From Glomus cerebriforme (taxonomy: Eukaryota; Glomeromycota; Glomeromycetes; Glomerales; Glomeraceae), in contig QKYT01000329.1 in assembly GCA_003550305.1 (NCBI GenBank), positions 96,878 through 114,887 of the forward strand: DNA of 18,010 bases, written 5' to 3'. Under the pieces are notes generated by a model. The model saw nothing but the letters and a program-made list of their open reading frames with translations, did not search any database and was not told the DNA's origin. The translations under genes were made by a program, and so were the position numbers. Positions 7,969 to 17,092 of the stretch are shown here, piece by piece (position 1 is the stretch's first letter; the number at the start of each line of letters is the position of its first letter).

Positions 7969-9152
7969 ATGGACATATCCATAACAGAACAATTTGAAAT
8001 AAATAATATAGAATGGACTATGTATAAATGTAAACGATTTTTGCAGTTCATCCAACATAATCCAACTGCTACTAGTATTAAAAAGGAACCAGACGATGAA
8101 AATCACTTGTTTTTACCGGAATATCTCAAGTTAGTAAATGGTCACAAATTTTATGAATGGAAATCGAAAGATCTCCATAACATATTTGTAGCTATTTTTC
8201 GATTTTTGTATAAATATTATCCTGAAATAAATAGAATGAACCTACACACAAAACATATTGAAAAAATTAGCGAGTGGAATATTGAATATCCAAAATATCT
8301 AAAAATCAGAACAAAGGAGAAAGAGGCAAAAATGCAAGATACATTTATCAAAGAAGTCAACAGTAAATGGCTTTCAGGATTCGAGTATCTTTATGATTTT
8401 GAATATCGACATAAGAATCACAAAGGAGATTTGATTTTTGCAAATAACTATGGAATTCTTGCGGCTGTTGAAACAAAGAGAGCTGGATTTAATCCGGTGC
8501 AGATATCTAAAAATATAAATGAAGCTGAGAAGCAAGCAATAAAATATCGAAATATTCTTATGGAAAAAACTAAAAATGACCTAAATATTATTACAGTTCT
8601 CGGTGTCTATTTTATCGATATACTTACGAAAAAATACAAATGGATTCCTTCAAGCATGGACCACAAAATATGGAAAGCGATCAAAAAAGTAAACAGAAAT
8701 AATAATAATAATAATAACAAGAATTCTTCAGATTCTGATCAAAATTCTATTACTGGAACAAGTAATTATTCATTTCATATTATTCTAACGAAAAGATTGA
8801 AATTATTTGAAATATATATTTTTTATTCATCATTATTTGTATTTTAGTTGGCAGAGTAACGCTCAATGAACTTCTTTCTGGTACAGAAAAGCAAAAGAAT
8901 GAGATAATTAATAATATGATAATTGATGAAGAGAAAATTGATTGTGAGAAGATTGATGGAGAGATAATTGATAATGAGATAATTGATAGTGAGATAATTG
9001 ATCATGAGAATATTGATGATGAGATAATTGATAGCGAGATTATTGAAAATGAGATTATTGAATGTATATATATATATTTATATATGCATATAATGAGATT
9101 ACTGATAAGTTTAGTAAAATTTTACTATCAAAAGGAAAAAATTCTGATCTAA
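7969..9152 (+). CDS. PD-(D/E)XK nuclease-fold protein with acidic pentapeptide repeats (2 exons)
   Basis: Exon 1 is 7969-8761 and exon 2 is 8848-9152; together they encode 365 residues. The phase-1 junction (..T-[A+TT]-GRVTLNELLSG..) keeps frame exactly, with donor GTAATT and acceptor TTTTAG. Residues 153-154 (GD), 168-170 (ETK) and 189-193 (QAIKY) match the GxxD...ExK...QxxxY pattern of RecB/lambda-exonuclease-type PD-(D/E)XK nucleases. In that family the Asp, Glu and Lys bind metal and cut DNA. The N-terminal 120 residues are helical and charged, with no domain I recognise. After the nuclease core come a linker with seven consecutive Asn (AAT repeat) and Ser/Asp residues, then about eleven copies of an E-I-I-D-x unit. 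The tail after 9065 (IYIYLYMHI..) follows a TA run and may be frame-shifted. The substrate is unknown. It may be a repeat-associated or host-expanded nuclease. No nuclear signal was seen. Confidence 0.6.
8762..8847 (+). other. Predicted intron of the nuclease-like gene
   Basis: This is an 86-base intron with donor GTAATT, a candidate branch site TTCTAAC near 8788, and acceptor TGTATTTTAG. Reading through it instead gives an Ile/Phe-rich tail ending at 8847, whereas splicing joins exon 1 to a frame containing RVTLNELLSG and the acidic repeats. I therefore prefer the spliced model. Splicing is predicted only. Confidence 0.6.
8901..9065 (+). repeat. 15-bp coding minisatellite (E-I-I-D-x units)
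   Basis: Eleven consecutive 15-base units follow GAGATAATTGATNNN. Translated, they give EIINN, MIIDE, EKIDC, EKIDG, EIIDN, EIIDS, EIIDH, ENIDD, EIIDS, EIIEN and EIIEC. The unit length is a multiple of three, so copy-number change would alter only repeat number. The fifth position of each unit varies freely. The array is acidic and likely extended or solenoid-like. Confidence 0.85.
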
Positions 9153-9163
9153 AATTTCTTTAA

Positions 9164-10564
9164 GTATAAAAAAAGTTACAATTTATTTATATGACAAATA
9201 TTTTCACTTTTACTTCAAGAACAATATAACGAAAACTAACTTTTTTTTTTATAATTTTAAATATATTATAGTAACCAATATTGGAATCTTGATTACAAAA
9301 TATTTTTATTATCAATATATATATATATTGTCATCGCTAAAAAGTTTAATTATACAACCTTATTATCTGCAAATTTATAAGAGAAAAGTTTTTAGATTAG
9401 AAAGGTGGTTGTTTTGACTTTTTTATGATTAGTATTCTTAAACTCTGGCCGAAATTATAATTTTTGGCCGGAATTAACAGTAACAATTACTGGTTTACAT
9501 CTTTATATGATAAAATTTATGATTTTTGCTTTCTAAATAGTATTTTCAGCAAAAGTGACATGTTAAACTTTAATTGACAGTATTTAATTCTTGTTCTGGA
9601 TTTTTTAGTTCCATAATAGGTCAAACCTGTGTAAAGTTACGCCAATGGTAGCACTAATATCATATCTGTGCGGTTCATTTCATTATACTTTACTAATTTT
9701 CATGGAATCAGGTTAGGATAAAGAGATTTCTAATATACAAATGAGTGGAAAAATTACATTTAATCGCTAATAATGATCACTAAAATTGGTTTATTTTAGC
9801 AATTTAATACTATTTATAACAGAAATAATTGAAATGAATTTCAATGTGATTGCATTTTATTATGCTATATCAAAATTATATAGTTTGACATCTGTTACAA
9901 CTGTCATTCTAGCAAAAAGTACAATTATAATTTGAAATAAAATCTATATTATAATAAAGTGAAATAAAAAAAAATTCAATTAGAACGAAAAATATAAATT
10001 TTTAATAAAGTTAAAAACACAAAATAATAATTGATCTAGCAAAATATTCAAAAAAATCTTTATAAATATCATGATCCTGGCTCAGGGGGATTTTTTTTAT
10101 TACAGTAATTGGAAAAATCGTATACCATAAAAAATATTTCGAAGAAGATAATAGTTTATGAAAAAAATGACGAAAATTATGAAATAATGAAAAGTTTAAA
10201 AGTATTATTAAAATTTTGAAACTGTAAAGTCTGAAGATAAAGAATACCAAATTTTTATCAGATGAATTTATTTTTATATGTATTTTGTATTGTTTTTTTT
10301 TTGAATAAAATATTATTTATTATTTTGCAATAGCTAGAAATTTAAAATATTGGCGAACTTTTGCTCATCTCCTGTGACGAGACATCAGGGTTAATAAATT
10401 TTTATTAAAGTTCTTTCGCTCATTCAAATTGATCATTTAGCAGTAACAGTGCCTTTAATAACTTTATAATTATAACTTTTCTTTGCGATTCTTGCAATTC
10501 CTTACAAATCAAATCCTTTTTTATTTTAACTCATCAATCTTCTTCATTATTTCCATCATAAACG
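9164..10564. other. Gene-poor AT-rich stretch
   Basis: No convincing ORF is present on either strand; the 79-codon minus ORF at 10011-10250 is Phe/Ile-rich and judged a chance frame. A short imperfect palindrome with GGCC at both ends and AAATTATAATTT between lies at 9447-9469, followed at once by a further GGCCGGAATT. A perfect palindrome ATTGAAATGAATTTCAAT-like core lies near 9829-9846. Slightly GC-richer sequence occurs at 9615-9720. Nothing is assigned. Confidence 0.4.
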
Positions 10565-10743
10565 GTAAGTTATATCAGATCTTGGACTTTTGCTTTTAAA
10601 TCTTAAAAAGGTTAAAGTGCATAGAATAATGTAAATCATTTGTGTATCTAAATCGCTTTTCATATGCAGGCAAAGTGATTGTTTTAATTCACTCTATCTA
10701 ACTTTGGACAATTATATGACTTAATCCAAAATCTGAGCAAGCG
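10565..10743 (+). ncRNA. Possible spliced non-coding or 5'-UTR exon
   Basis: A strong donor (CG|GTAAGT) at 10565 is followed 105 bases later by TATGCAG at 10663-10669. A second donor (GCG|GTAAGA) at 10744 bounds a 74-base exon at 10670-10743. Flanking sequence is T/C-rich upstream of the first donor. None of the joined frames stays open for long, so this could be the 5' UTR of an unseen gene or a non-coding transcript. The splice sites alone are weak evidence in AT-rich DNA. Confidence 0.2.
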
Positions 10744-10744
10744 G

Positions 10745-12025
10745 TAAGAACTAATAATTGGCCTCGTCAAAAGTTTATTTATTTTGTAATTATGTATAGA
10801 ATCATTTTATCAATTTCTCATTTCGATAAATTCTCTATTTAAATTCATAATTTATTTATTATCTCACTATTTAAAAAAAAGATGCAAAAGTTGGGATATA
10901 TATAAAGAGATTTAATGGTAAATTTATTTAATAGAGATTCCAAATAAAATCATTAAAAATATTTATTTGTGAAAAGATTTTATGAATAATAAAAAACTAA
11001 TCATTTCTAAAAGTAATAGCCAGATTAACTTTAACATAGTAATTGGTGTGTAGCAGTTTTATTATTACTGTATCACAATGAGACGATATTTTAGTTGATT
11101 AAAGAATAGTATAACTTTTAAGTTATAAAGAGCCAGTTGGCGAAATTCTTTGCGGGCACTGTTCAATATTACAGTAAATTATCTAATGTTTATTTTTTTT
11201 TTCATGTATAAATGCATGCGATAGAAAATCAATTTAATAAACTATAAACTTGACATAATTCTGATAGATAAAGGATTAAAGATAAGGTATTACAAAAAGT
11301 CATACTGTATGTCAATTCAGTAAAATGAATTTAATGTAACCAGAATTGATGAATTACTGTAGGTATCATATAACTGATATACAATTAAATGTTTTAAAAA
11401 AAATAAAGCAAAGGTGGTTTTGCTACTTAGCAATATGAATGAACATTTGGATATTAATAAATGATCCAAATAAAACAGTTGCATTAAAATATGGTTTGAT
11501 TAATTCACAAATAACGAATTTTAAATATCTTAAAAAAATGACAAGTATTAAATTATTCGGCCGAAACGATTCACAAAATAATATTTTTAATTATTATATA
11601 TTAATTATTTTAATTATGAATTACATTCATTTGATTATTTTAAAATTAAAAATAAAAATTTTCAGTTTAATTTAAAAATGTCTCTAATCTATTCTATCTT
11701 AACTAGCCTTATTTTTAATGCTGCTGTGTCTATACATCACTAACAATATACAAGTCAATTGAGTATTATGCCATCATTATGATCTATAAGTTGATATATA
11801 CCCACCCTAGTATCAGCAGAATATAAAATGAGTGATTCCAATAGTGATAAATTGCTAATGTCAAATTTTACTTTCATTTTGTTAATTTTGTTAATAGGTA
11901 TTTTATTAATTTAGTTTATTTACTAGAAACAGAAAACTGATAATTTAACAATAATAATATTATTATTTAGATAGTGTTCGATTTATTCGTTTTAAACCTC
12001 ACAATAAAATATATTATATACAGTA
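10745..12025. other. Gene-poor AT-rich stretch with one doubtful ORF
   Basis: The only notable frame is 11439-11675 (+, 78 codons). It starts MNIWILINDPNKTVALKYG and has a reasonable first half (..YLKKMTSIKLFGRNDSQ..) but ends in an Ile/Leu/Asn-rich low-complexity tail. It could be a decayed gene remnant, and I do not recognise it. The rest is low-complexity, with no RNA gene or regulatory site I can support. Confidence 0.35.
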
Positions 12026-12308
12026 TATCACTAAGTTTCCAAGTGGTCCGGCAGCTATCAGTGGACACAGACCCTCCGCAGGTTGGACATACATAATGGA
12101 CGTTCACAGACCATAAGTTGAGGGTAATATTGGCGGAAAAAAAAATATTTTTCTGTATTTAATAATAAACGAATAAAATAATTGATTTTTTTTTGCTTAC
12201 ATTAACATCTCTGGACTTTGATCGGACATTTACATCAAAAAATGTTGACCGTAAATCCATGTTATTTGTTAAGTGATAGTCGTCGGACTGCTTAGAAGTT
12301 TAGTGATG
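12026..12308. mobile_element. MITE-like element with terminal inverted repeats
   Basis: The left end (from 12024: TATATCACTAAGTTTCCAAG, then TGGTCCGGCAGCTATCAGT) matches the reverse complement of the right end (from 12310: TACATCACTAAACTTCTAAG, then CAGTCCGACGACTATCACT). Identity is 29 of 39 positions, and 9 of the 10 mismatches are transitions. A TA dinucleotide bounds both ends (12024-12025 and 12309-12310), as in Tc1/mariner target duplications. Weaker similarity continues inward, so the arms may be longer and nearly fold back. The interior (about 200 bp) has no ORF, so any movement would need a transposase supplied elsewhere. The arms are diverged, suggesting an old insertion. Superfamily is inferred only from the TA. 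Confidence 0.55.
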
Positions 12309-13051
12309 TAGATATCATTAAAAATTTTAAATATATAATCATTTATTCAAAGAAAGAAAAAGATTACATGAAGTGGTTGCTCGATATCTTATCATTATTT
12401 TAGAGATTTCTATCTGAAGAATTTTGAAGTTATTTTGGCTAGTCAGTTAATTGAATCATTATGGCCAAATGATTTTAGATAATTTTTAATAAGTACTAAT
12501 TGATTTAAAGTCTAATTTATTTAATTGATGGGATAGACAAATCGTATATATCATAAAACTTAACATGGTAAAAATAAAAAAGAATAATTTTTTTCAAAAT
12601 AAATGATCTTGCGGATAGGCTTGTTTTCACATATGTAACACACGGAAAAACTATTGTTGATAATTAAAAATTTTCTTCCCTACGAATTTTCTTTTGTGTT
12701 TATTTAGTAGACAATTTAAAATTTAGATTATATCACTACTTCCCCTATATAGTAAATATTGATCTCTATCTGACAGATCGTGTTTTAGAAGAAAAAAACT
12801 TTTTCCGATCGCTTTTAATAGTAAATCCTCCGATATATAAAGCTGATATGAACTCAAATCGAATGAAAAAAATCGTAAATATAATTAAATTTTCAATTAC
12901 TTTAGGAAGAAGCTACATTCTTTACATCGTAAGTTTTATCATATAATGGGAATGTAGCGCGTTCTGTGCGCTTCATTTTAAATTTTTTTAAAAAAAAAAA
13001 TTTAAAATTCTCATTTTTATAGACAAAAGTAAATAAACAAAACTGGATTTT
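12309..13051. other. Upstream region of the kinase-like gene
   Basis: AT-rich, no ORF. Near the gene there is a short GC-rich inverted repeat (GCGCGTTCTGTGCGC, 12957-12971), directly followed by a long A/T palindrome (TTTTAAATTTTTTT with AAAAAAAAAATTTAAAA, about 12976-13006). These could lie in the promoter or 5' UTR; no classical TATA box is certain. Confidence 0.3.
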
Positions 13052-14413
13052 ATGCATCCATCCAACCCGCCCTTGGGGCTGGGTATGACCTTGAACGATA
13101 AATATTTATCATACGGGGAATGTCCAGAATGCAAAAGGAAACGAAATGCCTCATCATGGTGCAAAAATTGCGACATTTCAATTTTGAAAGACAATTTTTG
13201 TAATTGGACTAGCGGAAGTTCTATGATAGATGAATTTATTAGAGAAACACAACTAAATGCAAACGAGAGTATNGACTATCTTGAATGGATCGATTTCGAT
13301 CAGTTCGATTTAATCNAATATACTAATAAACGAGGTGCTTTTAGTTCAATTTATTNTGCAATGTGGATGGAAGGTCCAAGGTGGAATTTGGATGAAGAAG
13401 CCGAAGTATGGACTCGTAACGGACCAATTAANGTCATATTAAAGCGATTAGATAATTCNCAGAACATAAATCAAGAATTCGTAAATCAAGTAAGTATGTA
13501 GTTAAAAAACGCCAAAATTTTATTTGCTTCATTGTAAATTTAAAATTAGCTTAATTCGGTTAACAACTTTTGAATCAATAAGTTACGTGTATATTACAAG
13601 TGTTTACAAAGCGGATCGCTTGCAGACGTCTTCGGTATGACTAAAGATCCGACATCATGTTACATGATCGTTATGAGATGTTACGAGAATGGGAATTTGT
13701 ATTCGTACCTTGANGNNTCNATGGGTGTCNTNTGTTGGCNGGANATNGTGGATATNTTATGGGCAATNTCNGCCGGTCTTAATTTTATTCATGAACAAAA
13801 TCTCGTCCACGGTCATTTGCANGGTGGAAACATTTTAATAGAAAACGAGATGGATTCGATCGACACCAAAATCGCGGACACNGGATTACACGGACCTGTT
13901 GATAAACAATCAAAACAAATTTACGGAGTAATACCTTTCGTTGCTCCAGAGATCTTTAAAGAAAATATAATAACCAAAGAATGTGACATATATAGCTTTG
14001 GTATGATCATGTGGATGTTATCAGCTGGTGTACGTCCTTATTGTGATAGACCTCATGACTCACAACTTGTACAAGAGATTTGCTCAGGGTCACGACCGAG
14101 TGTTGTCAGTGGAACTCCACCTGTTTTCGCTAANTTAATGTNACAATGTTTAGATGNAAATCCATCCAANAGACCATCAGCATCTCACCTTTATGAATGT
14201 TTAGGGAATTGGGTCATGGCAATTTGTGACGATCCAAATCCATCGGAATTATCTAATCAATTTGATGTCGCCGAGGAAATTAAATTCTCGAATTTAGAAA
14301 GATATAATTTTAATATTTTACCCTGTCATGAAAGAGCAATTTATTACAGTCGNCCATTAAATTTTTTGGATTTTAATAATATCGGATCCCCGTTTTTTTA
14401 TGGCAAAATCTAA
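13052..14413 (+). CDS. TKL-like kinase, predicted pseudokinase, with N-terminal CxxC-CxxC motif (2 exons)
   Basis: Exon 1 is 13052-13489 and exon 2 is 13583-14413, giving 422 residues. The intron falls between codons and the join reads ..EFVNQ|LRVYYKCLQSGSLADVFG... Residues 24-40 hold CxxC-x9-CxxC (CPEC..CKNC), a likely zinc-binding knuckle typical of the expanded Rhizophagus kinases. The kinase domain has a reduced Gly loop (RGAFSSIY, 94-101), the beta-3 lysine K131 (VILK), and a candidate alpha-C Glu at 142. The HRD-loop equivalent is HGHL-x-GGN (222-229), where the catalytic Asp is His while Asn229 remains. D245-T-G247 replaces DFG, APE is at 267-269, D281-x4-G286 and a late Arg at 343 follow. 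It probably binds ATP or acts as a scaffold rather than phosphorylating efficiently. Starts at M1 or M12 (13085) are both possible. Twenty-four N bases fall in the exons. Confidence 0.85.
13490..13582 (+). other. Predicted intron of the kinase-like gene
   Basis: A 93-base intron with consensus donor GTAAGT, a branch-like GGTTAAC about 20 bases before the acceptor, and acceptor AATAAG. Removal joins the frames at a codon boundary. The intron holds no ambiguous bases, unlike both exons. Confidence 0.8.
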
Positions 14414-15600
14414 AAACGTATATTAAATTAAACATTATTATTATTCGTCTTTACATAAAAAAATCACGGTAAGAAAAAAAAAAAGGCCACAATCGTTATA
14501 TTCATTTAATTCCAGTTGAAATTCCTTTCATTTGATTTTCCTTACTTCGTTTTTCGTTAAATTTATTCATCATTATTCAATGAGGAATCACAAACCTAAA
14601 CTTCTTTATAATTTCCGTTGTCCGAACGCGTAAATTGACGAATGAAAATTGTTGTTTTGATTGTTTCAATGTTACGTTGGACAAGATATACCGATAACAA
14701 TAAATAATGTCGCACAAATAGTTTTTTTCCTCAAAGCTTCGGACTTACAATGGTTTCCATTTCCTAGTTAATATTAACATTTATCGTAATGTCTCTCGGG
14801 TGTTTTTATGTAACTTTTAAGATTTTTAACACAAAAAATTAATTAAGCTTTATTCGACTATAAATTTTCGTTGCAATAAAATTGCATTACAAATTTCTAA
14901 AATCAAAAAAAAAGGTTTTTTAAATCTATTGTTTCTATCAATTTGATTTCGGGAAATCCGCATTTGATTATTTACATTTTTATTTGTTTATCAACAATAA
15001 ACAATCTACAAATACATAAAGCTTTCGGAATAAATTTTGTTATATATATACATATGATATGTATGTCAAAAAAACTTAATCGTTAACGTGTGAAGATAAT
15101 CTTTGTACAAACAAATCCAGCTTATTTTGTCATTGTTATGATATCAATCACAATAAGGCGAATATTTCCATTGTAAACAAATTCTATTAATGGCGTTGAA
15201 ATGCGTCATTTGGCTTTTATTTTAATAAAATAGGTTAAAGTTACAGATGTCATGATAATCTTGTTAATCTTGCTATTTTAAAATAAAAATAAGATTTAAT
15301 TAACGCTGTTTTATATATTCATATAATAAATATTATTAAAGAAACAATACCGCCTAATAGAAAAGTTTGAGAGATGAAATTGACATAATCTATCATAAAA
15401 TCATCGTTATCTCATCATTCTATTACTACATTGAGATATGTAACATGCTAAACCTTTATAGTTACATACTTATATTAAGCTTTTTTACTCTAAGTTTGTG
15501 TAGTACATGCTTCAGGGGAATAAAAATTTATCTTAATCTCCTGTCCCACTAAGTGTCACTTATGATTAACTTCAGTCTAATTTTTGCATGTAATTAACTA
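14414..15600. other. Downstream region of the kinase, no second gene seen
   Basis: The 3' flank begins with A/T-rich sequence containing no clear AATAAA within the first 60 bases. The stretch is somewhat less AT-extreme (for example 14600-14800) but no ORF is convincing. The 61-codon plus ORF at 15367-15552 starts MRDEIDIIYHKIIV and is Leu/Ile/Tyr-rich with a hydrophobic middle. It has no recognisable domain and is left unassigned. Confidence 0.4.
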
Positions 15601-15960
15601 TGTCCGGGAATCTTCATTTACTTATTTCCGGTCTCATATTGATAGCCGGGAAATTTCTAATTTTTATAAGTACTGTTTATAAAGATGTATAATTATATGG
15701 CATAGTAATGACGTAAGAGTTGCATGAGAATTATGTGATAAAGAATGGTTAAAAGAAGAAAACATAAAAGAAAGGAGGGAATGTAAAGAAAGACAAGAAT
15801 ACATACAGTATATGAAAGAAAGCAATTGTAATGATATTATTAGAATAGTTCATATCATTTCAAAAGGTATAAATATGAGGGTTCTCCCACATTTGTTCTG
15901 TACTTTCTGAACTTCATTACTTCAGTTATTAATAAAATTTAATAAATAAACCTTTAACCA
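15601..15960 (+). mobile_element. Probable solo LTR of a retrotransposon
   Basis: The block starts TGTCCGGGAATC and ends ..CCTTTAACCA, giving TG...CA ends and a length of 360 bp. Inside are a TATA-like TATAAATA (15868-15875), a GC-richer start region (GAGGGTTCTCCCACA, just downstream) and AATAAA (15931-15936, with more A/T tracts after), in the order expected for a U3-R-U5 layout. No primer-binding site, gag or pol lies next to it, so it would be a solo LTR left by recombination. Flanking five-base duplications are not exact. The edges are therefore approximate, and the family is not identified. Confidence 0.5.
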
Positions 15961-16249
15961 ATAAAATAAATAAATATATTTATTAAAATATAAACTCTTA
16001 AAATTAATATTGAAAAGGCCCAAACTTCGAGTTCTATAAGTCCAAAGTAGATATTTAATTAATTATTTCATCTGAATTCTTCACACTCGATTTCTTTCAT
16101 GTGTTTCTTTCACCTTAATTAAGAACTTATCGTATGATGGCTTGAACTAGTATGGCAACATCTTAGAATTAGGTTCTTGACAGCTGAAGGCTAATAAACT
16201 CTACATATTATTGCTAATCATTTTTTAAAGCCAAAGTTTACGTTAATCC
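15961..16249. other. AT-rich spacer after the LTR
   Basis: A/T repeats (AATAAATAAATA) come first, followed by slightly GC-richer DNA with no ORF or motif. Nothing else is supported. Confidence 0.35.
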
Positions 16250-17045
16250 ATAACTTATTTAGTAATTAAATTATGAATAATCAAAACATGTGATGAATCC
16301 GTTTATTTTGGTATTCCATAAGGACAGATTCTAATAAAGACATGTTAACAGCTGATCTGAGTATGCTAACAATAAATTTGAATTTATTAAATAGAGAATG
16401 GTCCACAACAGACCACTTGAGCATATGAGATAAGTGTTGGACTTATTGTGATTCAATATGCATGTGATGATTTCGCATTTCTTCAAGGGCTCTTCTATAC
16501 GGTAGGAATAATGTGCCTCAAATGTCAATTCCTCAATAATTAAATGGTTTGTGAATTAGATTCCTCTTCATTCTCAATGTTACATGATTGTTCATCATTA
16601 GAAGTTGGATTTCAGGGGTTCTATTTTTCTGTATGGTAAAAAAAATTAGCAAACAATTTACTAAGCCATCAGGAAAATGCTCAAGTCACAATGAGCATAT
16701 GCTAGGCTGTGGCTCGCTTTTCACCTCAACCAAAATTGGACCAGCAGTCATGGGATACAACTCCCATAAAAGAACAAATGTGCACGCTGCAGTGATGTAA
16801 AGACCAGACACTCTTCTTCCCCACACCAGCAGTATAAGCCTATAAGGCATAGCACACAATGCTATAAAATAAAATGTGCATATTGTGGCGTATATAAGAT
16901 TGAACGTTCTTCTTCCCAATACCAGTAGCACAGGGTGTAACACATTTTCTAATTTCATGAATAATACTGACCTTCAAATTAAGTTTCATAGCTAATGCCT
17001 TTTTGCTTGCTCTTCCGTTTCCATTTGTCCCATTAACTTTTTTTC
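16250..17045 (-). pseudogene. Degraded minus-strand coding DNA of unknown family
   Basis: Several minus-strand frames have protein-like composition but are broken. From the right end: VNGTNGNGRASKKALAMKLN, then LKVSIIHEIRKC (about 17039-16947), running into the 96-bp duplicated region. Then a fragment NPTSNDEQSC.. near 16612-16540. Then LFLPYRRALEEMRNHHMHIE, a TAA, VQHLSHMLKWSVVDHSLF and VSILRSAVNMSLLESVLMEY (about 16530-16300). Overlapping frames compete (for example MTFEAHYSYRIEEPLKKC in 16528-16331), which fits a decayed gene. It may be a transposon relic that cut off the 5' part of the F-box-like pseudogene to its right. I cannot name the family. Confidence 0.3.
16776..16930 (-). repeat. 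96-bp tandem duplication in degraded coding DNA
   Basis: Two blocks exactly 96 bases apart share CTTCTTCCC (16813 and 16909) and AAATGTGCA (16776 and 16872), with partial identity between. Because 96 is a multiple of three, translation on the minus strand also repeats. In the 90-codon frame 16958-16686, residues 11-29 (LLVLGRRTFNL..CTF) and 43-61 (LLVWGRRVSGL..CTF) align with a 32-residue period. A second minus frame repeats too (TGIGKKNVQS / AGVGKKSVWS), so the true frame is uncertain. Confidence 0.55.
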
Positions 17046-17092
17046 CTTTTAGATTTCGTGCAGCTTTTCGGAGAGGTAAAGTAGATTGTTTC

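Noticed and set aside
8901..9065. CRISPR-like array
   Set aside because: The 15-bp units are contiguous without spacers, keep a reading frame, and continue the exon of the nuclease-like gene.
12988..13194. 68-codon minus-strand ORF over the kinase start
   Set aside because: It is antisense to exon 1 of the kinase, whose plus-strand frame has clear family motifs.
16588..16800. 70-codon plus-strand ORF
   Set aside because: It crosses the degraded minus-strand coding DNA and the 96-bp duplication. It has no motif, and the repeat signal reads better on the minus strand.
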